A DNA stretch of 64,000 bases. Origin: Craterostigma plantagineum. Taxonomy: Eukaryota; Streptophyta; Magnoliopsida; Lamiales; Linderniaceae. Of the stretch, positions 43,901 through 55,296 are shown in pieces. The stretch covers positions 1 to 64,000 of the forward strand of contig JAPQWV010000648.1 of the NCBI GenBank assembly GCA_027422505.1, read 5' to 3'. The stretch's first letter is position 1. Every line of letters begins with the position of its first letter. The position numbers were made by a program, and so were the translations under genes. The notes under the pieces were generated by a model. It ran no database searches and had not been told where the DNA came from. It was given only the letters and a program-made list of their open reading frames with translations.

Positions 43901-44625
43901 CACGGACCTCCAACGACTCGGAGTGGAGATCGTACCATTAGGCGAGGTCGAGGTGAAGTTAGCAGCTTTGACCCTTCAACCGACATTGTTAGAACAAATC
44001 AAAAAGGCTCAGGAAAACGACGAGTTCTACCTGAAAACTAAGGAAGCGCAAACCGAAGAGTTGACGACGGACTTCGTGTTTCGGGACGGCGCAAGCCTGT
44101 ACTACAAGAGCCGATTATACGTACCGAACGATATAGACCTCCGCAGAGCTATAATGACAGAAGCACATACCACACCGTATTCGGTACACCCAGGGGCTAC
44201 GAAGCTATATAGGGACCTAAGGACTAACTACTGGTGGCCGGGAATGAAAAAGGACGTAGCAACGTTCGTGAGCCAATGCCTCACCTGCCAGCAAATTAAG
44301 GCAGCTGGGACGCTGCAACCCTTACCCATTCCAGAGTGGAAGTGGGACAATATAACGATGGATTTCGTGAGCGGATTGCCGAGGAACGCGAAAGGACACG
44401 ACGCAATTTGGGTAATCGTAGATCGACTTACGAAATCTGCCCATTTTCTGCCAATAAGTACGACGTTCACCATGGAGCGATACGCGGAACTGTATATCCA
44501 AGTGATAGTACGACTCCATGGAGTACCGTTGTCAATAGTATCGGATCGTGATTCAAGATTCCAATCTAAATTCTGGACGAGTTTACAAAAGGCCATGGGG
44601 ACGAAATTGGCATTTAGCACAGCAT
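40950..44625 (+). pseudogene. gag-pol: gag-pol of the Tekay-like element, first part (Gag, PR, RT, RNase H, integrase N-part)
   Basis: ATG at 40950 ([11 protein letters not shown]) opens a single frame. In order: Gag (residues about 70-250, [18 protein letters not shown]); CCHC knuckle C321-C324-H329-C334; protease-like [11 protein letters not shown] at 386-396, where the usual second active-site residue is Phe; RT with [10 protein letters not shown] and the catalytic FIDD at 722-725. An amber TAG at 43494-43496 interrupts the frame just before RNase H ([24 protein letters not shown]). The integrase HHCC region ([11 protein letters not shown]...CLTCQQIK) and catalytic Asp residues in TMDFVSGLP and SDRDSRF (44544-44546) follow. 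At 44625 the frame is split by the copia insertion, before the catalytic Glu. Apart from these lesions the frame is intact, so the element is fairly young. Confidence 0.93.
44621..44625. other. Target-site duplication, left copy (AGCAT)
   Basis: AGCAT before the Angela/Tork-like 5' LTR. The same five bases at 54473-54477 follow its 3' LTR, and the integrase frame is restored across them. Confidence 0.93.
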
Positions 44626-46860
44626 TGTTGGGGATGTGCCCTCGGAATGCCATTCGAGGATGTAATGAATAGGGCATGTATTTAATAATCGATGTATTTT
44701 CGCCTGTATTTGAATATTGTATTCTTATACTTGATAATGGAATTTATATTTTTATATTAATTCTTCAAAGGCATATTATTTATTTACCTATTAAGTCTCA
44801 TTAGGCATCCGGTGAGATGGTAAATAAATAAAACCCATATATCGTAAGTATAGTCACTGATTCTCATGGGATGAGAGAGGGGGCACCAGTGAGCTATTAT
44901 TCTTCGATATTAAATTAATCCATATGTCTTAGACCTCAGTAGGGTGACTGAGCGTCAATTACGACTTATTTGTTGATGACTCTTAAATGGTTGTGCCAAC
45001 CATTCGCTTGGGAAGCGGGAGGTCATAACATTGGTAAGAGTTGAATCAGGGGATTAACTTGTACTTGGACACGACTCGTAATCGACAATCACATGGGCCT
45101 TATCGTTACTCTGGGTAGTGTCAATGATTGATTGATTGACTATAGTAGTGTGCGTGGACCTTAGACTGAAAGGTCTTTGACGGAGTTCACTTCGGGTCTT
45201 GACTTGTCACTAGTTTGCTAGGCCCGCTTTGTTCGGTGATGAACATGGGTCGGCGGCGACATGCGGTCTTGACAACGAAGGATACCTGCCGTGCTTAGAC
45301 TAACGTGAGGGATTCACTGTCTCGTTAGTAACCGAGATATATGTCTTATGCATATTTGGGGACGGGAAATTACAAAGTCTTCGGCCGAAGCAATAAACTG
45401 ACTCATGTGGGACGTGGAGAACAGTTTAGTAATTTCGCCAGTCACGAATTCGTCATAGTGTCGAGTCTAGTGAGTTTGACGTAACCATGACTCTCACTCG
45501 ACCGGGACATTAGTGAAGGGTATATACGTACGACGATAATCTATAGTCGGTTCGTAAATTACGAAGATCGTACTCAACACGGGATCTATTCGGTACCACG
45601 GGATTGGCTAGGTGCTTACCGAATTCTTGGATTCCTCCCTTGCCGGGTTGAGACGAACCAAGAGAGTCGGGCTTAAAAAGGATCACCGAGACAGTATCTA
45701 CTAATATGAGATGTAAATTAATTTAACGGTCTTAGAGACGTTAATAAAATACTAAATATATGTTTTAGAAACTATATTTACATGGACGGATATTTACGGA
45801 ACGATAATGGTAAGAGTTTAAGTGTAAATAGGGTTCACAATGACAAGCAAGGCTTGTCACGGTTGTGAAGCCCATCTGCAAAGTTGCAGTAGCTTCAAAA
45901 ATTCATATCTCACAATCTAGACCTCGGATTGAGAATCCCTTTGGTCAGAATCAAGAGTGATGAGTCTTTTAACTCGGTTTAAAATTTCAGGTCAATCGGA
46001 CATCGTTTACCCCTCGATCTGATCGAAATTCGAAACTGCCGCAAAGCTGTCAAAGAGTCACGGCCGTGAACACATTGCACGTGGCCGTGACGAGCGGCAG
46101 AGGCTGAGTTTTGACCTCGACATGGTCACGGCCGTGACCATTATGACCCAGGCCGTGAAGGGTGTTGTCACGGCCGTGAATAGGCTTGTTTCAGGCCGTG
46201 ACGAGCGTCGGTTTGGCCAAATTTAATCCAAATCAAGTCCAAATTCATTCCTTGTTCTTGTGTTAGACATATGGGACATTATTAGGTCATTTAGTGACAT
46301 AATAAAAGGGAATCTAACACCTTTTGAGTCATGTAGGACATGATCTAATTTGGATTAAGTTAAAAGTCATTTTCTTGGTTTGGAAATGGACTTTTAATAT
46401 ATTTTCTTAGAGAATTTCGTCCATAACTTTAATTAAGCTCTTTCTCACTCTATCTTTGAGTTTTAGAGAGAAGTGAGAGCATTTAGGGTGATCTTTTAGA
46501 AATCCCTAAGTGTTTATGAGTTTTAGAAATCACACACATACATACACATCTCTACACAACACTCCACACCATCTCTAGCCATCCTTGGGGTGGTGTTGGT
46601 TTGTGGTACTTCACGGGGTCGGCGTGACTCTCTTCGGCACAGTTCGTGAGCTAGGGAGCTAAGGATCTTCGTGACGAGGGTAATGTTCTAAACCTTAATA
46701 CGTGTATACATGCGTGATTTTCTTTATACCGAGTTTGATCTTGTGGCGGGAACGAGGAAATTTTTGAAATTCACTCGTTCCAACGGGGAACCTGGGAGAC
46801 CCTCTCAATACTTCCGCTGCGTCAGGGGCAAGGCCTCGGGTCACCCGGGGTTTCCCAACA
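44626..46860 (+). repeat. 5' LTR of the Angela/Tork-like element
   Basis: Starts TGTTGGGGATG and ends GGGTTTCCCAACA, a terminal inverted match TGTTGGG/CCCAACA. It contains three copies of the palindrome TCACGGCCGTGA (46058-46069, 46126-46137, 46168-46179) plus half-sites. No gene is present. Confidence 0.93.
46058..46205 (+). repeat. Cluster of TCACGGCCGTGA palindromes in the 5' LTR
   Basis: Three perfect 12-bp palindromes and three GGCCGTGA half-sites lie within about 150 bp. The middle one extends to 16 bp (GGTCACGGCCGTGACC). The 3' LTR has them at 53671-53682, 53739-53750 and 53781-53792. Confidence 0.9.
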
Positions 46861-46861
46861 G

Positions 46862-46873
46862 TGGTATCAGAGC
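46862..46873 (+). promoter_or_regulatory. Primer-binding site of the Angela/Tork-like element
   Basis: TGGTATCAGAGC one base after the LTR end. Confidence 0.93.
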
Positions 46874-48332
46874 CATAAGCTCGGTTCTAAGAAACGACAT
46901 AAACGAGTCCGAAACGAACTTGGTTGTGCAAGTCACTAAGTCGCTCGAGCGTCATAGCATGAGTTGTTAGTTCGAGTTTGTAAACCGAGCGCTCGCTTGG
47001 TCAAAAGTCGCCTAGTTGCGAACGGTCTGACGTAGCGAAGCAACGTGGGGAGAAAACCCTAGTGGAGTCTCCTCACGGTTCGTAATTGACACTGGGTCCG
47101 TAAGTCTAGGACTAGCCCAAATTTCGTTTTGGTTTCTTTGAGCGTTTTGTTGTCGTGAACGTGTTTATGTTGTATGTATATATATGTATGACACGTATTA
47201 AGACGTCGGCGTGGACTTAGGCTCTATTTCCGGGTAATATGTTAAGGGTGACAAGGTCCCCCCCGGTTTGTAATTTATTCATTAATATACGGGTTGTTTG
47301 GGACAGCTGATCCCCCCGTCTTGTACCTTATTAATTTTTAGAAAATTAGTTTAGCACGATGGTTGTACGAGTATGAGGAGGAATCATGAGATGGCCGTTC
47401 GAAGCCTTGGAGATCGTTCGAGAACACGGTTTGAAGCCGACGGCGTAGAGATGTGTATTTTTATCAATATAAATGTAGTAGAGTAGAAATAGTCCACGCA
47501 GACGGTCTTATAGGCAAACTAGGTTTACTGCAATTACGTGCATGTTTGTTTGACGTTACGTGCGTATATTTAAGTGCTTTTGTGTGTGAGACGTATTCTC
47601 CCGGTTGGACAAAATACTAAGTGGGTAAAGGACTGGGTCCTGTCTTCTATCAAGCTCGAAACCATTGCGCTTGAGTGTCATGTGCGGTTTGTTCTGAGTT
47701 ATCGGCGCCAATCATCTCGCTCTTGTCGTAGTTGGCTCGGGTGCGTTAAGACAATAAAGTCAAGCTCGTTATTGAAACGACTTGGGTGTATGTGCGGTTT
47801 GTTCCGATTTATCGGCGCCAAACATTTCGCTCTCGTTGTTGATATTCCGGGTGATTGTCTAAACGCCGCTCTCCGAAACATATTCACGTCCTATAAAGAG
47901 TTATCCTACGGGCGGAATTTCTAAATGTTAAGATGAGCCAGACGTTGATAGGTTACACTTAGACGGTTATTTCCCAATTATTCCTGTTAGGGTGAGGGTT
48001 CCTGACCGGAGACAAAGTAGTTGAAATACTCATGAGATGGATTCATGTTGGACACGGGTACGTCTATGGGTTCGTGTGGGACACGGCGCCGTCCGAGTAA
48101 TGGGCCAACAAACTGTTAGGTTGAGGTTCATTTCTGCGGAGCGGGGAAATCAACTCCACTATGAAACTATCAACGAAGTTTCCGAAATCTCTATCGGGAG
48201 AATGAGATTTTGAGAAAAATAGTGGGAGCAAGCCAAATTGTTAAAGTCCTTATTAGTGCTTGTAGAATAATACGTTGACCCCTTCAATGCTTTATTTTCT
48301 GCAGATTGTTTTCTTTCTTGTTTGTATACAAA
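46874..48332 (+). other. Untranslated leader of the Angela/Tork-like element
   Basis: About 1.46 kb without a supported frame. It contains an imperfect 110-bp tandem duplication (47651-47760 and 47761-47870; shared blocks CAAGCTCG, TGTGCGGTTTGTTC and TATCGGCGCCAA). Nothing else was recognised. Confidence 0.75.
47651..47870 (+). repeat. Imperfect 110-bp tandem duplication in the leader
   Basis: Both units begin CAAGCTCG and share TGTGCGGTTTGTTC (47681 and 47791) and TATCGGCGCCAA. They have diverged more than the LTRs, so the duplication is older than this insertion. Confidence 0.8.
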
Positions 48333-50916
48333 ATGACGTCACCATTCAATTTACTGATCACGCAAAATCGTTTGGAGGGTCCAAACCTTGCGGACTGGCT
48401 CCGTAACTTGAGGATAGTCCTCACTCTGGAACGCCTAGAGTATGTCCTTGAGGGACCCATACCACTCGAACCCCAAGAGGGTGCGAGTGATGATGACAGG
48501 GAATATCCAAATGGATGGTGATAGTGCCCGTGTCAAGGCTTATATGTTAGCTGGGATGAATAATGATCTGCAGCGCCAGCATGAGGGTATGCAAATGCGC
48601 GAGATATTGATTCATCTGAAGGAGTTGTACGGCGAGCAGTCAAGATCGTCTCGATACCGTGCTGCCGACAATCTCTTTCATACTAAGATGCCTGAGGGTG
48701 CAGATGTTGCGGTACATGTGCGTAAGCTCATTGGGTACATCGAGGAACTAAGTTCTCTCGGTTGTCCCATTCATAACGAGCTTCAGATTGACCTGATCCT
48801 TCAGTCACTCCCAACTTCATTTGCTCAGTTTATTATAAACTATAATCTGAGCGATAGGCGATTTTCGCTTCCTGAACTCATGAACACGCTGGTTCAGACT
48901 CAGCGTGAGCTAAAGAAAGGAAAGGGAAAAGAGGTTGTGCTTGTTGTGACTACAAGGTCTAAGAGATCTAAGTCGAACAAGCCCAAGCCCAAGCCTAATA
49001 AGCCAAAAGGAGGAATTAAGAAAAAGGGCAAGGCCAAAATGAACGTGCCTAATGTTCCGAAGGCAACTGATCGGTGCCTTCACTGTCAAGAGCTGGGCCA
49101 TTGGAAAAGGGACTGCCCCAAGCTTCGAGCTTCTGGGGCTTCAGGTAAAGTTTCAGAAACTTATTGTTCATTTACTGTATTTTCCACTTCGTGGATTCTT
49201 GACTCGGGAGCTAGTGCTCACATTTGTGTTTTGAACCAGGGTCTGGAACGAAGTAGGAAGCTAGCGGAACGAGAAGTCTTGATTAACGTTGGTAGCGGAC
49301 ATTGTGTGCCTGCTAGTCATGTTGGATCGAAGACTCTTGTACTAAGTTCTGGACATGTATTATATCTATCCGATGTACTTGTGTTGCCCAAGGGGCTGAA
49401 AAATATTATTTCTATTCCTGCTTTGAGTAAGAATGGTTATGAATTTCGATTCAATAATAATATTTGTGAGATTTATTTTGGAAATAAATGCGTCGAAAAT
49501 GCAACGTTAATAAATGGTTTATATTACGTTAACGTCCAAGAACATGCGAATGTAGTTACCGACAAACATAACTTAGAGTTAAATAAAAAGTATTTGTGGC
49601 ATCTTAGACTAGGTCATGCCGGAGTGCGAAAGATTCAAGAGTTGGAGAAACATGGCATAATTAAGCCAACGGAATCAGATTCCTATCCAACGTGCGAGTC
49701 TTGTATCTTAGGCAAAATGACTAACTCTCCCTTTACAGGGATTTTTCAAAGAGCCGCAAATATTTTGGATTTGATCCATACAGATGTTTGTGGACCGTTT
49801 AGTGTAGCAGCCCGAGGTAACTTCCACTATTTCGTGACTTTTACAGATGATCACTCTCGCTATGGCTTGGTGTATCTGTTAAAGCACAAGTATGAAACGC
49901 TTGAAAAGTTCAAGGAATTCAAAACAATGGTGGAAAATCAAACTGGGAGACAAATTAAAGTCGTTCGATCAGATAGAGGCGGCGAATTTATGAGTCTTGA
50001 GTTTGATGATTTCATGAAAGAAAATGGAATCATTTCGCAGTTTACACCACCTGGAACACCACAGTTGAATGGTGTTGCCGAACGCAGAAATCGAACATTA
50101 TTAGATAAAGTTCGATCTATGCTAAGCTATACAGATCTTCCCATATCGTTATGGGGATATGCTTTGCAAACTGCAGTCTATGTTTTGAACAGAACTCCTT
50201 CGAAGTCTGTTGATAGGGTACCTTACGAAATTTGGAACGGTAAGAAACCCAGCTTGAATCACTTAAAGGTTTGGGGTTGCCCCGCCTATGTGAAAAAGCT
50301 TATGACAGACAAACTTGAATCAAGGTCCACGAAAGGACGTTTCGTAGGATATCCCAATGATAGCATGGGATATTATTTCTACTTCCATGATGATCAGAGG
50401 ATCATCGTAGCTGTACATGCTCACTTTCTCGAGGAACAGTTCATTCGAGAGGGTGGAGCTGGCAGAGAAGTAACTCTTGGAGAATTAGAAGAAATGCCTC
50501 CAGAGCCATCAGTGCCTAGGGTCACAGATGAGCAGTCCGTGACGCGCCCAGAATTGCGCAGGTCGGGTAGAGTATCTCGCGAGCCTGAGAGATATGGTAT
50601 GGTACACGTCGAGCACGGGGTTGCTGCGACGGAGGGAATCATTGGTGATGATCCCACTACCTATGACCAGGCAATGATGGATGTCGACTTAAAGAAATGG
50701 GTCGAAGCTATGAAAGCAGAGATAGACTCTATGCACAGCAACCAAGTCTGGACTCTAGTAGATTTGCCCCAAGGTTTTAGACCGATAGGGTGCAAATGGA
50801 TCTACAAGAGAAAGATTGGATCTGACGGACAGGTTGAAACCTACAAAGCTAGGCTAGTAGCGAAAGGGTATAATCAGAAAGAGGGCATTGATTATGAGGA
50901 ACCTTTTCACCTGTAG
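48333..50916 (+). pseudogene. gag-pol: gag-pol of the Angela/Tork-like element, first part (Gag, PR, integrase, RT start)
   Basis: ATG at 48333 (MTSPFNLLITQNRLEGPN) begins a copia Gag. A frameshift at about 48480-48520 moves the reading to the frame ending at 50916. In that frame: Gag core (AYMLAGMNNDLQRQHEG, LIGYIEELSSLG); CCHC knuckle CLHCQELGHWKRDC (49075-49116); protease WILDSGASAHIC (about 49192-49227); pre-integrase YLWHLRLGHAG...CESCILGK. The integrase catalytic triad is HTDVCGP, RSDRGGEF and VAERRNR, with 35 residues between the second Asp and the Glu. A linker and the RT start ([31 protein letters not shown]) follow. A one-base loss at about 50890-50910 ends the frame. Confidence 0.92.
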
Positions 50917-52229
50917 CAATGATTAAGTCTATCAGGATTCTGCTTGCCATAGCCGCATACTATGATTACGAGATCTGGCAGATGGATGTGAAAACTGCTT
51001 TCCTAAATGGATTCCTCCAGGAGGAAATCTATATGGAGCAGCCCAAGGGTTTTACATCGCAAGCAGATGCTCACAAAGTGTGCAAGCTTAATAGGTCAAT
51101 TTATGGACTTAAGCAAGCGTCAAGAAGCTGGAATCTTCGATTTGATGAAGTAGATAGGAAATACGGATTCTTAAAGAATGAAGATGAGCCTTGCGTTTAC
51201 AAGAAGGTCAGTGGGAGTAAGATATCGTTCCTCGTATTGTACGTGGATGACATCCTTTTGATTGGAAACGATATCGGGGTGCTCTCGGAGGTGAAAGCTT
51301 GGCTTTCAACCGAATTCTCCATGAAAGACCTGGGAGAAGCAACCTATATTCTTGGAATTCGCCTTTTTAGAGATCGAGCGAATCGAATGATATGTTTATC
51401 TCAGGCCCTTTACTTAGAAAAGATTCTGAAACGGTTTCGAATGGATGAATCTAAGAAAGGGTTCTTGCCAATTCGACATGGGATTCATCTCTCGAAATCC
51501 ATGTGTCCTCAAAATGAGGAAGCAAGGAAGGAAATGAGTGAAATTCCTTATGCATTAGCAATAGGTAGCCTAATGTATGCGATGCTATGTACGCGGCCTG
51601 ACATTGCGTATGCTTTGAGCATAGTAAGTCGGTACCAGTCTAATCCTGGTAAAGAACATTGGAATGCAGTAAAGAATATCTTTAAGTACCTTAGAAGGAC
51701 TAAAGATATGATATTGATTTATGGAAATGGAGAATTAGAGGTGGATGGTTATACTGATTCGGATTTCCCGTCAGACGTGGATGACCGAAAATCTACTTCT
51801 GGTTTCGTCTATACGCTCAATGGTGGAGCAGTGTCTTGGAAAAGTTCCAAGCAAAGCACTACTGCCGATTCTACCACTGAGGCGGAGTATATTGCGGCCT
51901 CTGAGGCAGCAAAGGAAGGTGTTTGGATGAGGAAGTTCTTAGAAGAACTTCAAGTAGTTCCAGGCATAGTGGACCGCCCGCTGCCATTGTGGTGCGACAA
52001 TAGTGGGGCAGTAGCACAAGCCAAGGAACCTAGGTCTCATTCAAAGTCCAAACACATAGAAAGAAAATACCACGTGCTATGTGGGTTCGTTGAGAATGGC
52101 TACATAGCTGTGCAGAAAATAGCCACCGCGGATAACGTGGCGGACCCGTTCACCAAGCCTCTCTCACAGGCAGTGCTTGAACGACACCTCCATAAAATGG
52201 GGTTACGATATCATAGCGCATGGCATTAA
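50917..52229 (+). pseudogene. pol: pol of the Angela/Tork-like element, second part (RT and RNase H)
   Basis: It is open for more than 430 codons after the frameshift. RT continues with [30 protein letters not shown] and the catalytic YVDD at 51240-51251. RNase H is read from MYAMLCTRPDIAYAL, GYTDSDFPSDVDDRKSTSGF, TTEAEYIAASEAAKEGVW and SKSKHIERKYHV, to NVADPFTKPLSQAVLERHLHKMG and a stop at 52229. There is no stop inside. Together with the upstream frame only two compensating one-base shifts separate this element from a continuous polyprotein. The protein would copy element RNA into DNA inside the particle. Confidence 0.93.
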
Positions 52230-52232
52230 GTG

Positions 52233-52244
52233 CAAGTGGGAGAT
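52233..52244 (+). promoter_or_regulatory. Polypurine tract of the Angela/Tork-like element
   Basis: CAAGTGGGAGAT lies directly before the 3' LTR, in the place of the plus-strand primer. The same AAGTGGGAGAT wording precedes C's LTR at 58393-58403. Confidence 0.8.
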
Positions 52245-54472
52245 TGTTGGGGATGTGCCCTCGGAATGCCATTCGAGGATGTAATGAATAGGGCATGTAT
52301 TTAATAATCGATGTATTTTCGCCTGTATTTGAATATTGTATTCTTATACTTGATAATGGAATTTATATTTTTATATTAATTCTTCAAAGGCATATTATTT
52401 ATTTACCTATTAAGTCTCATTAGGCATCCGGTGAGATGGTAAATAAATAAAACCCATATATCGTATGTATAGTCACTGATTCTCATGGGATGAGGGGGCA
52501 CCAGTGAGCTATTATTCTTCGATATTAAATTAGTCCATAAGTCTTAGACCTCAGTAGGGTGACTGAGCGTCAATTACGACTTATTTGTTGATGACTCTTA
52601 AATGGTTGTGCCAACCATTCGCTTGGGAAGCGGGAGGTCATAACATTGGTATGAGTTGAATCAGGGGATTAACTTGTACTTGGACACGACTCGTAATCGA
52701 CAATCACATGGGCCTTATCGTTACTCTGGGTAGTGTCAATGATTGATTGATTGACTATAGTAGTGTGCGTGGACCTTAGACTGAAAGGTCTTTGACGGAG
52801 TTGACTTCGGGGTCTTGACTTGTCACTAGTTTGCTAGGCCCGCTTTGTTCGGTGATGAACATGAGTCGGCGGCGACATGCGGTCTTGACAACGAAGGGTA
52901 CCTGCCGTGCTTAGACTAACGTGAGGGATTCACTGTCTCGTTAGTAACCGAGATATATGTCTTATGCATATTTGGGGACGGGAAATTACAAAGTCTTCGG
53001 ACGAAGCAATAAACGACTCATGTGGGACGTGGAGAACAGTTTAGTAATTTCGCCAGTCACGAATTCGTCATAGTGTCGAGTCTAGTGAGTTTGACGTAAC
53101 CATGACTCTCACTCGACCGAGACATTAGTGAAGGGTCTATACCTACGACGATAATCTATAGTCGGTTCGTAAATTACGAAGATCATACTCAACACGGGAT
53201 CTATTCGGTACCACGGGATTGGCTAGGTGCTTACCGAATTCTTGGATTCCTCCCTTGCCGGGTTGAGACGAACCAAGAGAGTCGGGCTTAAAAAGGATCA
53301 CCGAGACAGTATGTACTAATATGAGATGTAAATTAATTTAACGGTCTTAGAGACGTTAATAAATACTAAATATATGTTTTAGAACTATATTTACATGGAC
53401 GGATATTTACGGAACGATAATGGTAAGAGTTGAAGTGTAAATAGGGTTCACAATGACAAGCAAGGCTTGTCACGGTTGTGAAGCCCATCTGCAAAGTTGT
53501 AGTAGCTTCAAAAATTCATATCTCACAATCTAGACCTCGGATTGAGAATCACCTTGGTCAGAATCAAGATTGATGAGTCTTTTAACTATGGTTAAAATTT
53601 CAGGTCAATCGGACATCGTTTACCCCTCAATCTGATCGAAATTCGAAACTGCCGCAAAGCTGTCAAAGAGTCACGGCCGTGAACACATTGCACGTGGCCG
53701 TGACGAGCGGCAGAGGCTGAGTTTTGACCTCGACATGGTCACGGCCGTGACCATTATGACACAGGCCGTGAAGGGTGTTGTCACGGCCGTGAATAGGCTT
53801 GTTTCAGGCCGTGACGAGCGTCGGTTTGGCCAAATTTAATCCAAATCAAGTCCAAATTCATTCCTTGTTCTTATGTTAGACATATGGGACATTATTAAGT
53901 CATTTAGTGACATAATAAAAGGGAATCTAACACCTTTTGAGTCATGTAGGACATGATCTCATTTAGATTAAGTTAAAAGTCATTTTCTTGGTTTGGAAAT
54001 GGACTTTTAATATATTTCTTAGAGAATTTCGTCCATAACTTTAATTAAGCTCTTTCTCACTCTATCTTTGAGTTTTAGAGAGAAGTGAGAGCATTTAGGG
54101 TGATCTTTTCGAAATCCCTAAGTGTTTGTGAGTTTTAGAAATCACACACATACATACACATCTCTACACAACACTCCACACCATCTCTAGCCATCCTTGG
54201 GGTGGTGTTGGTTTGTGGTACTTCACGGGGTCGGCGTGACTCTCTTCGGCACAGTTCGTGAGCTAGGGAGCTAAGGATCTTCGCGACGAGGGTAATGTTC
54301 TAAACCTTAATACGTGTATACATGCGTGATTTTCTTTATACCGAGTTTGATCTTGTGGCGGGAACGAGGAAATTTTTGAAATTCACTCGTTCCAACGGGG
54401 AACCTGGGAGACCCTTTCAATACTTCCGCTGCGTCCGGGGCAAGGCCTCGGGTCACCCGGGGTTTCCCAACA
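52245..54472 (+). repeat. 3' LTR of the Angela/Tork-like element
   Basis: Pairs with 44626-46860. Differences include four bases missing at about 52493, one-base gaps and about thirty substitutions. The CCCAACA end abuts the AGCAT target copy at 54473-54477. Confidence 0.93.
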
Positions 54473-54477
54473 AGCAT

Positions 54478-55262
54478 ATCAGCCGCAAACGGACGGTCAA
54501 TCCGAGCGGACTATTCAGACTCTGGAGGATATGCTACGAGCCTGCGTACTTGATTTCAAAGGCAACTGGAGCAAGTACCTTCCACTCGTGGAATTCTCGT
54601 ACAACAATAGTTATCAAGCTACAATTGGAATGGCTCCTTACGAGGCCTTATACGGACGAAAGTGCAGATCCCCAGTACATTGGGATGAAGTCGGTGAACG
54701 GGCGATGCTAGGCCCAGATATGATCCAAGAAATGACGGAAATCATCGCGACGATCCGAGAGAGAATGCGCACGGCACAAAGCAGACAAAAGAGTTATGCG
54801 GATCGAAGACGCAGACCGCTAGAATTCGAGGTGAATGATTGGGTCTTTGTGAAAGTATCACCAATGAAAGGAGTCAAAAGGTTCGGAAAGAAGGGAAAAC
54901 TAAGCCCGAGATACATCGGTCCTTTCAAGATAATAAAGAGAGTTGGTGAAGTGGCATACCAACTGGAACTACCAGCATCGTTGTCGCAAGTACACGATGT
55001 ATTCCATGTTTCCACATTGCGGAAGTATATCGCTGACCCAAGCCACGTGTTGATAAACGACTCACTGCACCAGCATTTGAAACCAGACCTGAGCTATGAA
55101 GAAATTCCAGTGGAAATATTGATGCATGAGACGAAGAGGCTTAGGAACAAAGAGATCCCTCTAGTAAAAGTTCTGTGGCGAAACCAATCGATAGAAGAAG
55201 CCACCTGGGAACGCGAGGATGAGATGAAAACCCGCTATCCTGAATTGTTCCGAACGGGCTGA
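54478..55262 (+). pseudogene. gag-pol: gag-pol of the Tekay-like element, last part (integrase C-part and chromodomain)
   Basis: The frame resumes after the copia element at [19 protein letters not shown]. The Glu of the integrase triad is at 54504-54506, exactly 35 residues after the second Asp at 44544 if the insertion is ignored. The integrase C-terminal part includes [20 protein letters not shown], a [19 protein letters not shown] segment and [11 protein letters not shown]. The last about 50 residues ([38 protein letters not shown]) form a chromodomain-like module, which in chromoviruses is thought to steer insertion to heterochromatin. TGA is at 55260-55262. The part is fully open. Confidence 0.93.
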
Positions 55263-55282
55263 TTTCGGGGGCGAAATCCTCC

Positions 55283-55296
55283 TTAAGGGGGGAGGA
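55283..55296 (+). promoter_or_regulatory. Polypurine tract of the Tekay-like element
   Basis: TTAAGGGGGGAGGA immediately before the 3' LTR at 55297, about 20 bases after the pol stop. Confidence 0.9.

Larger units (their letters stand above)
44626..54472 (+). mobile_element. Full-length Angela/Tork-like Ty1-copia element nested in Tekay integrase
   Basis: LTRs of 2235 and 2228 bp, initiator Met-tRNA PBS, gag-pol in copia order (PR-IN-RT-RNase H) and PPT, with AGCAT target duplications on both sides. The LTRs show roughly three dozen small differences by eye. The exact copia lineage (Angela or another Tork-related one) is my reading of the LTR start TGTTGGGGATGTGCCC and RNase H wording. Confidence 0.93.

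Noticed and set aside
46710..46970. Frame [18 protein letters not shown]... at the end of the Angela/Tork 5' LTR (also 54322)
   Set aside because: It crosses the LTR end and PBS and continues differently in the two LTR contexts, so it is not a gene.
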